Part shown: piece by piece, positions 33,026-41,380 of the stretch
Layout of the letters: each line of letters opens with the position of its first letter
Numbering within the stretch: the first letter of the stretch is position 1
Assembly (NCBI RefSeq): GCF_014202425.1
Contig: NZ_JACHGT010000003.1
Coordinates: forward strand, 310,001-374,000
From: Phytomonospora endophytica
GTDB lineage: Bacteria; Actinomycetota; Actinomycetes; Mycobacteriales; Micromonosporaceae
Length of the DNA: 64,000 nucleotides
Direction: 5' to 3'
Notes under the pieces: generated by a model
Database searches by the model: none
What the model was told of the DNA's origin: nothing
Seen by the model: only the letters and a program-made list of their open reading frames with translations
Translations under genes and position numbers: made by a program

Positions 33026-34000
33026 TCACCGCAAGGGTTTCGCCTCCGGCAGGGTCAGGCGGTCGACGGCCGCGCGGCGCTGCCGCTCGGGCCGGCGGTC
33101 GTAACGCGCGGTGGTGGCCGGTGAGGCGTGCCCAACGAGGCCCTGGGCGGTCGCCAGGTCCACACCGGCGTCGAGGAGTTCGCCGATGAAGGTGCGGCGG
33201 AAGTCGTGCGGGCTCCGCGACGGGGCCTGTGCCTGGGTGAGGCGGCGGGTGAGAATGTCGGCGACGGCCTGTCCCGACATCGCCGCCACGGCGCCGTCGC
33301 GCAGGCGCAGCCGTCCGGCCTTGTTGATCGGCCCGAACAGCGCGCCCGGTGCCTTCCCGCGCACCGCCAGCCACGCCTCCAGCCGCGCCACGGCCTGCGA
33401 GGTCAGGTAGACCATGCGCTGCTTGTTGCGTTTGCCCGTCACACGAAACGACCGTGCGGCTCCGTCGTAGTCACCGACGGCGAGCGCGGCGAGTTCGGCG
33501 CGGCGGCATCCGGTGGAGTACAGGGCGGCCAGGAGGGCGGCGTCGCGGCGCCCGGCGGGGGACTCGTCGGCGTCGCAGGCGGCGAGGGCGGCGCCGAGGA
33601 CTTCGCCGGGGACGTGCTGGCCGTGGGGCAGGCGGTGCTGTTCGACGGTGGCGAGGTCGGCGGCGCGCTGGTAGTCCTCGGCGGAGGTCAGTCCGAGCCG
33701 CCAGGCTTCCTTCAGGACCCGGCGCAGGGCGACGAGGTGCTTGTTGACGTAGGCGGCCGACCAGCCTTGTTCGCACAGGATGGTGCGGATGCGGGTGGTG
33801 TGCTCGTAGCGCAGCAGGTGCCAGGGCTGTCCGGCGCCGGTGCCGTCGTCCTCGCCGGTCATCAGGCGCGCGATGCGGTCGAGGCAGCCTTTCATCGACC
33901 GGCGCGATTCGGCGCTGTCGAGGGCGTCGAGGTAGGTCGTGTACGGGTCGGCGTGCACCGCCGCGTCACGCTGCCGGGGTAGCTCCACGATGGACGACAC
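33026..34000 (-). CDS. Tyrosine recombinase/integrase
   Basis: A 324-aa site-specific recombinase. Residues ~15-110 form a SAM-like core-binding domain and ~135-315 the catalytic domain: Arg in STGCRRAELAAL, Lys in KRNKQRM, HDFRR, the second His in VGHASPATT and nucleophile Tyr in TARYDRR. GTG 34000 was chosen as the start. No tRNA, excisionase or attachment repeat is visible next to it; it stands alone between a broken kinase gene and an ankyrin gene and may be a relic or a chromosomal integron-like recombinase. Confidence 0.8.
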   Translation of the reverse strand: MSSIVELPRQRDAAVHADPYTTYLDALDSAESRRSMKGCLDRIARLMTGEDDGTGAGQPWHLLRYEHTTRIRTILCEQGWSAAYVNKHLVALRRVLKEAWRLGLTSAEDYQRAADLATVEQHRLPHGQHVPGEVLGAALAACDADESPAGRRDAALLAALYSTGCRRAELAALAVGDYDGAARSFRVTGKRNKQRMVYLTSQAVARLEAWLAVRGKAPGALFGPINKAGRLRLRDGAVAAMSGQAVADILTRRLTQAQAPSRSPHDFRRTFIGELLDAGVDLATAQGLVGHASPATTARYDRRPERQRRAAVDRLTLPEAKPLR

Positions 34001-34102
34001 GCCGCCCAGCCTAGGCCAGGCGGGGCCGGGCCGGGCGGGACACACGGGGCCGCTCTGCCCGACGATGCCCGCTCGGCGGTGTGGCTCTGACAGGATCGGG
34101 TC

Positions 34103-34507
34103 ATGGCAGACTCGCAGGCGCCGCACGACCGGGAGCTCGCCGAGCGCGACGGTGCGGTGTTCGACATGGCGCGGACGGGCGACACCGCGCGGCTGGCCGC
34201 CTATGTCGATGATGATGTGCCCGTCGACTTGGCCAACGACAAGGGCGATTCGCTGTTGATGCTGGCGGCCTATCACGGTCACGTCTCTGCGGTGCGGATG
34301 CTGCTGGAGCACGGTGCCGACCCGAACACGCTCAACGAGCGGGGTCAGAGTCCGCTCGCCGGCGCGGTGTTCAAGGCCGAGACCGAGGTGGTGCGCACGC
34401 TCCTCGACGCCGGTGCCGACGCCGACGCGGGGACGCCTTCGGCGCGGGCGACGGCGCGGACGTTCGGGCAGTCGCGTTACCTGGAGTGGTTCACGTCTTC
34501 ACCGTGA
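34103..34507 (+). CDS. Ankyrin repeat protein
   Basis: A 134-aa cytoplasmic protein with three ankyrin repeats: about residues 20-50, 51-80 (LLMLAAYHGHVSAVRMLLEH), and 81-112 (SPLAGAVFKAETEVVRTLLD). No catalytic domain. Such small ankyrin proteins mediate protein binding; the partner is unknown. Its end overlaps the convergent kinase gene by 9 nt. Confidence 0.85.
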   Translation: MADSQAPHDRELAERDGAVFDMARTGDTARLAAYVDDDVPVDLANDKGDSLLMLAAYHGHVSAVRMLLEHGADPNTLNERGQSPLAGAVFKAETEVVRTLLDAGADADAGTPSARATARTFGQSRYLEWFTSSP

Positions 34508-35503
34508 CAGCCACCGGGTCCATTCGCCGACCCCGGCGACGTACCGGGACAGTTCGGTGAGGAGTCCCGGTACGGCTTCGCGTGAGCGTTCCCGGCGGGG
34601 CGCGGCGGGGTCGAGGGCGTGGCGGATGTGCATCTCGGTCCAGTTGGCGTGTTTGATCAGCCAGGACGCGAAGACTTCCGGTCCGTCGATTCCGGCGTCG
34701 CCGCCGCCGTCGAGGTAGCCCTCGACGAGTGCGGCCGCGGCCTTGGGGTCGGGTGCGCCGGTCTTCACTCCGGCCCATTCGACGCTCGCCGCGGCGAGTT
34801 CCTCGGTGGCCGTCCAGGGCCCGGACACGTCCCAGTCGACGATGACGGGCCGGTCGCCGGGGGCGCGCAGGACGTTCTTCGGGCCGAGGTCGCGGTGGGT
34901 GGAGATGAGCGGCCAGGTTCGTCCCCGGCGGGTTTCGGCGAGGTCGCGGATGTCCTGCCAGGGGCCTCTGGCGCGGTCGAGGTCACCGGCCCAGGACTCG
35001 CTCGCGGCGCCGGCGCGTGCGGCGAGCGCGGCGATGTGGGCGTCGTCGTGGGTGGTCCACAGGCCTTCGGCCTGTGCGTGGGGGCAGGTGATGGGCAGCC
35101 GGTGGATCGTGGCCAGGGCCCGGCCGACGCGTGCGGCGAACGGCGGGTCGGGTCGGCCGGTGACGGGTTCGCCGTCGGCCCAGGTGTGGACGCGGGCGAG
35201 TACGCCGCCGGCCGCCGCGCTGATGTGGTCACCGTCGATGTCGGGTATCGGTCGTGGCGCGTCGACACCGGCGGCGATGGCGGCGAGTTCGATGGTGACC
35301 GCTTCGGCCATGCGCCGGGCGAAGTCCTCGCCGCGGGAGTGGTCGACGGTCCGGTCGAAGATCTTCACGGCGTATTCGCCGGTGTCGGTGCGCAGCCGCC
35401 ACATGGTGTGTGAGTAGGCGCCGGCGACGTGGCCCGGGGCGCCGTCGGGGGTGCCGAGGGCGAAGGCCCGGGCGATCATCTCGGCGGTCGGCGACTCGGG
35501 CAC
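34499..35503 (-). CDS. Aminoglycoside phosphotransferase family protein
   Basis: A 334-aa kinase: SHTMWRLRTDTGEYAVKIFD (nucleotide-binding strand with Lys), STHRDLGPKNVLR (catalytic Asp/Asn, HRD rather than HGD) and PVIVDWDVSGP (metal Asp). GTG 35503 is preceded by GAGGAG 8 nt upstream. Substrate unknown; the HRD loop and length resemble broad actinobacterial APH-like kinases. Confidence 0.78.
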   Translation of the reverse strand: MPESPTAEMIARAFALGTPDGAPGHVAGAYSHTMWRLRTDTGEYAVKIFDRTVDHSRGEDFARRMAEAVTIELAAIAAGVDAPRPIPDIDGDHISAAAGGVLARVHTWADGEPVTGRPDPPFAARVGRALATIHRLPITCPHAQAEGLWTTHDDAHIAALAARAGAASESWAGDLDRARGPWQDIRDLAETRRGRTWPLISTHRDLGPKNVLRAPGDRPVIVDWDVSGPWTATEELAAASVEWAGVKTGAPDPKAAAALVEGYLDGGGDAGIDGPEVFASWLIKHANWTEMHIRHALDPAAPRRERSREAVPGLLTELSRYVAGVGEWTRWLSR

Positions 35504-35557
35504 GGCGGTTGCTCCTCGGCGTGGGGGCGCTGGTGCGGAGTGTCTACCGTAGGGGAC

Positions 35558-36172
35558 ATGAATGACGTTCCCACGCCCGTCGTGCCCCAGCCGGGTCCGC
35601 GTCTGCCCGCCGGGACGCTGTCGGGGATCGTCGGGTTGCTGATCGCCACGGCCTTGTTGTGGGTGCTGGAGGCCGTCGACTATGTCCTCCCGGCCGACAT
35701 GGACGCCCTCGGCATCGTCCCGCGTGATGTCGACGGGCTGACCGGGATCGTTCTGGCGCCGTTCCTGCACGCCGGTTTCGACCATCTGGGTGCCAACACG
35801 GTCCCGCTGCTGGTGCTGGGTTTTTTGGCCGCGCTGCGCGGGCCGGGGAGGTTCGTGCTCGCCACGGTGGTCATCGTGCTGGTCAGTGGGATCGGCGTGT
35901 GGCTGACGGCGCCGGCGTACACGGTGACCGTCGGTGCCAGTGGCGTGGTGTTCGGGTACTTCGGTTACGTCATCGGTCGTGGTCTGTTCGACCGGCGGCT
36001 GCTCGACATCGCCGTGGCGGTGGTCGTGCTGTTCGTGTACGGCTCGATCGTGTGGGGTGTGCTGCCCGGGCAGTCCGGCATCTCCTGGCAGGGGCACCTG
36101 TTCGGGCTTGTCGGCGGTGTCCTGGCGGCGTGGATGCTGCGCGGGCCGCGCAAGGCCCCGGCGGCGGTCTAG
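35558..36172 (+). CDS. Rhomboid family intramembrane serine protease
   Basis: A 204-aa membrane protein with about six helices. The catalytic Ser is in VGASGVVFGYFGY and the catalytic His in SWQGHLFGLVGG; HAGFDHLGANT is the conserved helix-2 His/Asn motif. Rhomboids cleave membrane-spanning substrates within the bilayer. TACCGT lies 7 nt before the ATG and suggests a leaderless transcript. The stop overlaps the convergent MmcQ gene by 4 nt. Confidence 0.9.
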   Translation: MNDVPTPVVPQPGPRLPAGTLSGIVGLLIATALLWVLEAVDYVLPADMDALGIVPRDVDGLTGIVLAPFLHAGFDHLGANTVPLLVLGFLAALRGPGRFVLATVVIVLVSGIGVWLTAPAYTVTVGASGVVFGYFGYVIGRGLFDRRLLDIAVAVVVLFVYGSIVWGVLPGQSGISWQGHLFGLVGGVLAAWMLRGPRKAPAAV

Positions 36173-36516
36173 CCGGCGTCGTAGGCGGCCACGAGCCGCT
36201 TGGGCGCCTTGTGGCGCCAGGCCTGCCCGACGAGTTCGGTGATGCGGTCGCGGCCGACCTTGTCGAGTTCGACGCGCAGGCCCACGAAGGTCATGGTCGC
36301 GGCCTTGCGCCAGACCTCCTCGTAGACACCGGGCGCGTCGGCGACAGCGGCGGCGGCCTCGTCGCGGCCGACGGAGAACACCACCGTCGCGCCGCCTTTC
36401 TCGATCCCGCAGAAGGACCTGCCCTTGACACGCAGGCTCGGCCGGTGGACGTGCGTCGACGCCTCGGTCTCGGGATAGCCGGCGGCGATCCGGCGGATGT
36501 CGTCGAAGGTGATCAC
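36169..36516 (-). CDS. MmcQ/YjbR family protein
   Basis: A 115-aa protein of the CyaY-like MmcQ/YjbR fold: YPETEASTHVHRPSLRVKGR near the start, TMTFVGLRVELDKV in the middle and a late LVGQAWRHKAPKRLVAAY helix. Family members are annotated as DNA-binding, but no role is established. GGGAG lies 5-6 nt before the start codon. Confidence 0.82.
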   Translation of the reverse strand: MITFDDIRRIAAGYPETEASTHVHRPSLRVKGRSFCGIEKGGATVVFSVGRDEAAAAVADAPGVYEEVWRKAATMTFVGLRVELDKVGRDRITELVGQAWRHKAPKRLVAAYDAG

Positions 36517-36572
36517 GTCAGACTCCCTGCTGCTTCCACGGCCACGACCGGCACCTTACGCCCCCACCTGGA

Positions 36573-38312
36573 CTAGCCCCCGTGCCAGGACCGCCACAGT
36601 GAGGCATAGGTCCCGCCGGCGGCGGCGAGTTCGTCGTGGCTGCCGAGTTCGGTGACCACACCGTTCTCCATGACGGCGACGCGGTCGGCGTCGTGGGCGG
36701 TGTGGAGGCGGTGGGCGATGGCGATGACGGTGCGGCCTTCCAGGACCGCCGCGAGGGACCGTTCGGCGTCGCGGGCGGCGCGCGGGTCGAGCATGGAGGT
36801 CGCCTCGTCGAGGATGAGGGTGTGCGGGTCGGCCAGGACGAGACGGGCCAGGGCGAGCTGCTGGGACTGGGAGGCGTCGGGCTGCATCCCGCCCGAACCG
36901 AGCATCGTGTCGAGCCCGGCGGGCAGGTCGGCCGGCCAGGTCGCGCCGACGGCCTCCAGCGCGGTGAACATGCGGGCGTCGTCGGCGTCGGGCGCCGCGA
37001 GGGCGAGGTTGTCGCGCAGGGTGCCCAGGAAGATGTGGTGGTCCTGGGTCACCAGCGCGACGCGGCGCCGCAGTTCGGTCGCGTCGAGGTCGGTGGCGTC
37101 GACCCCGCCGATGGTGATGCGCCCGGCCGACGGCGCGTCGATTCCCGCCAGCAGCCGCCCGAGCGTGGACTTGCCCGCACCCGACGGGCCGACGATGGCC
37201 AGCCGCTCGCCTGGCCGGACCGACAGGCTCACACCGCGCAGGACGTCGTGCCCCGCGTGGTAGGCGTAGTGGACGTCGTCGATGTCGAGGAGGTCGCCGT
37301 GCGGGACGCGTCCCGACGGGGGCGTGGCCGGCGGGACCTTCCCGACGCCTTCGATGCGCGCGAAGGCGGCACTGCCGGCCTGCAGGGCCTCGATCCACAT
37401 CACCACGGCGTTGATCGGTTCGACCAGCTGCCACAGGTACAGGGTGGCCGCCGCGACGGTGCCCAGGGAGACCTGGTCGTTGAGGTAGAGGGCACCGCCG
37501 ATGAGCAGGGTCGCGGCCACCGGGAGGGTGTGGGCGATGTCGATGCTCGGGAACAGCACACTGCGCAGCCACAGTGTGCGCACCCGGGTGGCGAATGCCG
37601 CGCCGATGCGTTCGTCGTTGCCGGTGATCCGCCCGGCGCGCATCCGCAGGATCTCCACGGTGCGGGCGCCTTCGGCGGTGGCGGCGAGGTCTTCGGCGAG
37701 TTCGGTGTTGGCCGCGCCTTCGGCGAGGTAGGCGTCGCGGGCGCGGCGCAGGTACCAGCGGGTGACCAGGGTCAGCGCCGGCAGCGAGATCAGCGCGCAC
37801 AGCCCGAGGATCGGGTCGAGGACGAACAGCGCCCCGGCGATGAACACCATCTGCACGAAACCGAGGAAGATCTCCGGGAGGGCGTCGCGGGCGCTGTTGC
37901 CGACGGTGGCCACGTCGGAGGAGGCGCGGGTCATCAGGTCGCCGGTACCGGCGTGCTCGACGGTGGCCACGGGCAGGTCGAGGACATCGTCGAGGAAACG
38001 TTCGCGCAGGCGCGCCAGGGCGCGTTCCCCGAAACGGTGCCCGGCGTAGCGGGCGGCGCGGGTGAACAGGACCTGGGTGATCACGAAGGCGCAGGCGGTC
38101 GCGGCCAGGACGTCGATGGTGGAGGTGGTGGTGCCCGACTCGACCTGGTCGATGATGCGGCCGACGATCCACGGTCCGGCCAGGCCCGCCGCGGCCGCCG
38201 CGCAGTACAGCGCCAGCACGGTGGTCAGCGCCCGGCGGTCGCCGGACAGGAGGCGCCAGGTGGCGCGGCGAACGTCGCGGCGGTCGGCGACGGGCAGGCG
38301 GGTGCTGGTCAT
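36573..38312 (-). CDS. ABC exporter half-transporter with degenerate signature motif
   Basis: A 579-aa fused membrane/ATPase protein: six helices (~residues 20-310) then a nucleotide-binding domain. Walker A is intact (GPSGAGKST) and Walker B is LILDEATSMLD, but the ABC signature is DASQSQQ instead of LSGGQ. It overlaps the upstream half-transporter by 4 nt. The partner has a good LSGGQ but no Walker A, so the heterodimer should have a single working ATP site made from both chains. Export substrate unknown; the neighbouring MarR and palindromes suggest drug-responsive control. Confidence 0.88.
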   Translation of the reverse strand: MTSTRLPVADRRDVRRATWRLLSGDRRALTTVLALYCAAAAAGLAGPWIVGRIIDQVESGTTTSTIDVLAATACAFVITQVLFTRAARYAGHRFGERALARLRERFLDDVLDLPVATVEHAGTGDLMTRASSDVATVGNSARDALPEIFLGFVQMVFIAGALFVLDPILGLCALISLPALTLVTRWYLRRARDAYLAEGAANTELAEDLAATAEGARTVEILRMRAGRITGNDERIGAAFATRVRTLWLRSVLFPSIDIAHTLPVAATLLIGGALYLNDQVSLGTVAAATLYLWQLVEPINAVVMWIEALQAGSAAFARIEGVGKVPPATPPSGRVPHGDLLDIDDVHYAYHAGHDVLRGVSLSVRPGERLAIVGPSGAGKSTLGRLLAGIDAPSAGRITIGGVDATDLDATELRRRVALVTQDHHIFLGTLRDNLALAAPDADDARMFTALEAVGATWPADLPAGLDTMLGSGGMQPDASQSQQLALARLVLADPHTLILDEATSMLDPRAARDAERSLAAVLEGRTVIAIAHRLHTAHDADRVAVMENGVVTELGSHDELAAAGGTYASLWRSWHGG

Positions 38313-40036
38313 CGGCCGGCCTCGGCGGGTTGGTCGTCGCCGGTGCGCCGGTCGACGAGGGCGTGATACGCGGGGCTGGTGTGCAGGAGGGTCTCGTGGT
38401 CGCCGGTGGCAGCCGCCCCGTCGTGGACGTGGGCGACGACGTCGGCGAGGTCGAGGAACAGCGGGGAGGTGCTGACCACGACCGTGGTGCGCCCGGCGCG
38501 CAAGGCGCGCAGGCGAGAGGCGATGACCGACTCGGTGTGGCTGTCGACGGCCGACGTCGGCTCGATCAGGATCAGCACGTCGGCGTCGGTGAGGACCGCG
38601 CGCGCCAGCCGCAGCCGCTGCCGTTGACCGCCCGACAGGGTACGGACCTGGTTGCCCACGGCGGTGTCGAGACCGTCGGGAAGCGCGTCGAGGACGTCTT
38701 CGGCCGACGCGGTGTGCACCGCCGCGGCGATCGCCTCGGGGGTGTGCTCACCGGGCGGGGTGAGCGTGTCGCGCGCCGACCCGGCGAACAGGTAGGCGTC
38801 GTTGTCGGCGACGACGACCCGGGAACGCAGCTCGGCGAAAGGCATCCCCGACAGCGGCACCCCACCCCAGGTCGCGTCGGAGTCGGTCAGGCGCGCCAGC
38901 CGGTCGGCGAGGGCGAGCGCCTCGGCGGGTTCGTCGGCGGCGACGACCGTCAGCGTCCCCGCGGGCACGGTCAGGCCGGTGACCGGGTCGTGCAGATCGG
39001 CCGGGCCCGCCGGGACCGGAACGGTCGACGGCGCCTCGGTCACGTCCGGTTCGAGGTTGAGGACGGTCGTGACACGGCGGGCGGCGACCAGGCCGCGGGT
39101 GAAGTCGTAGCTGGTCTCGATGAAGAAGTACACCGGCGTGGTCAGCATCGCCACGTAGCCGTAGACGGCGACGAGCTCGCCGACGGTGATGTCGCCGGTG
39201 GCGGCGGTGCGCGCGCCGAGCCAGATGACGGCGGCGAGGAAGAGTGCGGGTGCGCCCACCGCGCAGGCGTGGATCCAGCTGGCGACCGACCCGACGCGGT
39301 AGCCCTCGTCGCGCAGTGCCGCCGAGCGTTGCCGGTAGCGGGAGGCGAACAGTTCCTTGCCGCCGATGCCGCTGAGGACGCGCAGGCCCGATACGACGTC
39401 GCCGGCCAGGGCCGTCAGCACACCCTGCTGTTCGCGGTATTCGGTTTCGACGCGCTGGAGCCTGCGCAGCATCGGGCTGACCAGCAGCACCATCGCCGGG
39501 ACGCCGACGAGGACGATCGCGGCGAGCAGTGCCGAGACGTTGAACAGCAGGATCGCCACGACGAAGTAGGCGATGACCGAGCCGACGCCGGGACCGACGA
39601 AGGTCAAGACCTGCGCGATGCGGTTGACGTCGGTGGAACCCACGGCGATGACCTCGCCGGTGGACAGGCGGCGGGGGAGGGCCGCGCCGAGGCGGGTGGC
39701 GTGGCGGACGACGGCCTGGACGGTGCGGAAGGACGCGTCGATGCGGATGAAGGTCATCGTCCGGTGGCGCATCATGCCCAGCAGCGCGTTGGTGGCGCCG
39801 ACGGCCACGATCGCGGCGGTCCACGTCAGGAGCGCGCCGGTGTCGCGGGCGCGCAGGCCGTCGTCGATGGCGCGCGAGGTCAGGTAGGGCGGCAGGGTCA
39901 AACCGACCATCCAGACGGTGCCGAAGAAGGAGCCGCGCAGGACGCGCCAGGGCTGGCGGATGACCAGCCACCAGAGGTAGCGGGCCGGTCCGCGGGCGTC
40001 GGGGGTGCCGGGGTGGGCGAGGGGCGTGATCGGCAT
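38309..40036 (-). CDS. ABC exporter half-transporter lacking Walker A
   Basis: A 575-aa half-transporter with six membrane helices and an ATPase domain. Where Walker A should be, the sequence reads LTVVAADEPAEALALADRL, with no GxxGxGKS/T. The signature LSGGQRQRLRLARAVL is intact and the Walker B segment is LILIEPTSAVD. It is the first gene of the exporter operon and diverges from the DUF998/MarR operon across three palindromes. TAGCGT lies 10 nt before its ATG on the minus strand. Confidence 0.88.
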   Translation of the reverse strand: MPITPLAHPGTPDARGPARYLWWLVIRQPWRVLRGSFFGTVWMVGLTLPPYLTSRAIDDGLRARDTGALLTWTAAIVAVGATNALLGMMRHRTMTFIRIDASFRTVQAVVRHATRLGAALPRRLSTGEVIAVGSTDVNRIAQVLTFVGPGVGSVIAYFVVAILLFNVSALLAAIVLVGVPAMVLLVSPMLRRLQRVETEYREQQGVLTALAGDVVSGLRVLSGIGGKELFASRYRQRSAALRDEGYRVGSVASWIHACAVGAPALFLAAVIWLGARTAATGDITVGELVAVYGYVAMLTTPVYFFIETSYDFTRGLVAARRVTTVLNLEPDVTEAPSTVPVPAGPADLHDPVTGLTVPAGTLTVVAADEPAEALALADRLARLTDSDATWGGVPLSGMPFAELRSRVVVADNDAYLFAGSARDTLTPPGEHTPEAIAAAVHTASAEDVLDALPDGLDTAVGNQVRTLSGGQRQRLRLARAVLTDADVLILIEPTSAVDSHTESVIASRLRALRAGRTTVVVSTSPLFLDLADVVAHVHDGAAATGDHETLLHTSPAYHALVDRRTGDDQPAEAGR

Positions 40037-40074
40037 GATGCGGGCGACGCTACCTGAACACGGTGAGCGACGGC

Positions 40075-40137
40075 CTTGTGAACACTTTCACAAGTCAACC
40101 CTGGTTGACGCGAGTCGTGGTGTCAACTAAAGTTGAC
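40075..40137. promoter_or_regulatory. Divergent promoter with three perfect palindromes (MarR-type operators)
   Basis: Three inverted repeats lie between the ABC exporter and DUF998 genes: CTTGTGAA/TTCACAAG with a 4-nt spacer (40075-40094); GTCAACC/GGTTGAC with 2 nt (40094-40109); and GTCAACT/AGTTGAC with 2 nt (40122-40137). The last two are centred 28 bp apart and share the GTCAAC half-site. TTGACG (40105-40110) and TAAAGT (40128-40133) are spaced by 17 nt and form a good promoter for the plus-strand operon, so a repressor bound at these palindromes would cover both boxes. The MarR protein encoded downstream is the obvious candidate. Confidence 0.75.
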
Positions 40138-40141
40138 GAGC

Positions 40142-40810
40142 ATGAAGGACGCGCACGTCCGGATCGCGCTGCTGTGCGGCGCCGTCGGCGGACCCCTCTT
40201 CGCCCTGACCGCCGCCGTCGCAGGCGCCACCCGCGCCGACTACGACCCGTTACGCCACCCCATCAGCTCCCTCGCGCTCGGCGAACACGGCTGGACCCAG
40301 ACGGCGAACTTCATCGTCTGCGGCATCCTCTACACCGTCTACGCCGCCGGCCTGCGTCCCGCCTTGAAACCCGGACGCGGCCGCCTGTGGGCACCGGTCC
40401 TGCTCGCCGGATGGGGCCTTGGCATGATCGGCTCAGGGCTGTTCATCACCGACCCGGTCAGCGGATACCCGCCCGGCACCCCCGACGCGGTCACCGATCC
40501 CACCACCACGGGCACCCTGCACGACCTGTTCGCACTACCGGTCTTCCTCGGATTCCCCGTGCTCTGCACCATCATGACCGCACGCTTCATCACCGAGCGC
40601 CGCATCGCGTGGACCGTCTACACCGCCGTGACCGCCACGAGCTTCCTCATCGCGTTCTTCGCCTCCGGCGCGGCCTTCGCACAACAACCCGGCCTCGTCG
40701 AGTTCGGCGGACTCCTCCAGCGGCTCACCGTCGCCATCGCCCTGACCTGGCTGACACTGCTGGCACTGAGCACACGCCGCCGCTCCCTTCGGCACCAAGC
40801 GCACCTCTAG
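40142..40810 (+). CDS. DUF998 membrane protein
   Basis: A 222-aa protein with about six hydrophobic helices: ALLCGAVGGPLFALTAAV, ANFIVCGILYTVYAAG, WAPVLLAGWGLGMIGSGLF and others, with PLRHPISSLALGEHGW, the DUF998 signature, after the first. Function unknown; DUF998 genes are often next to MarR or TetR regulators. ATG 40142 lies just after the third palindrome and 8 nt after TAAAGT. It is 9 nt before the MarR start. Confidence 0.8.
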   Translation: MKDAHVRIALLCGAVGGPLFALTAAVAGATRADYDPLRHPISSLALGEHGWTQTANFIVCGILYTVYAAGLRPALKPGRGRLWAPVLLAGWGLGMIGSGLFITDPVSGYPPGTPDAVTDPTTTGTLHDLFALPVFLGFPVLCTIMTARFITERRIAWTVYTAVTATSFLIAFFASGAAFAQQPGLVEFGGLLQRLTVAIALTWLTLLALSTRRRSLRHQAHL

Positions 40811-40819
40811 GCTGTGGAC

Positions 40820-41311
40820 GTGACCGACCATGTCGACAAGATCCTCGAACAATGGGCCGAACGCCGACCCGACCTCGACGCCTCCCCGATGGCGGTCTGC
40901 GGACGGCTGACACGCCTGGCGCGCCTGGTCACCGCCGAACAGGGCAAGACCTTCGCCGCGCACGGCCTCGACAGATCATCCTTCGACGTGCTGGCCACCC
41001 TGCGCCGCGCGGGCGACCCGCACCTGACACCCGCCGAACTCATGCGCGCCGCCATGGTCACCTCCGGCGCCATCTCCCAGCGCCTCGACCGCCTCGAAGA
41101 ACGCGGCCTCGTTACCCGCACCGCCGCCCAGGACGACCGCCGCGTCGTCGAAGTCGCCCTCACCGGCGAAGGCCGCGACCTCATCGACCGCGCCCTGCCC
41201 GACCACCTCGCCACCGAGGAACGCCTCCTCGCGGCACTCCCCGAAAACGGACGCACCGAACTCGCCGCCACCCTGAAACTGCTCCTGGAATCACTCGGCG
41301 ACACCGTCTGA
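40820..41311 (+). CDS. MarR family transcriptional regulator
   Basis: A 163-aa winged-helix repressor: RSSFDVLATLRRAGDPHLTP, TSGAISQRLDRLEERGLV (recognition helix) and AAQDDRRVVEVALTGEGRDL (wing). It should bind the palindromes upstream of the DUF998 and ABC exporter operons and respond to a small ligand. GTG 40820 was preferred to GTG 40814 because TAGGCT (40808-40813), which contains the upstream TAG stop, lies exactly 6 nt before it, suggesting an internal leaderless promoter. Confidence 0.88.
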   Translation: MTDHVDKILEQWAERRPDLDASPMAVCGRLTRLARLVTAEQGKTFAAHGLDRSSFDVLATLRRAGDPHLTPAELMRAAMVTSGAISQRLDRLEERGLVTRTAAQDDRRVVEVALTGEGRDLIDRALPDHLATEERLLAALPENGRTELAATLKLLLESLGDTV

Positions 41312-41380
41312 CGGTCACATCGGCGCCACCCGGCTCGTCAAAGCGGTGACCACCGCGATGCGAGAACGGAGCACGAACCC

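Noticed and set aside
33000..34100. tRNA gene as attachment site for the tyrosine integrase
   Set aside because: No T-loop-like sequence with cloverleaf partners was found near the integrase or elsewhere in the window.
36636..38366. 576-codon plus-strand reading frame across the ABC exporter gene
   Set aside because: It is the antisense shadow of a clearly real ABC half-transporter; its translation is low-complexity Gly/Val/Asp/Arg sequence with no domain.
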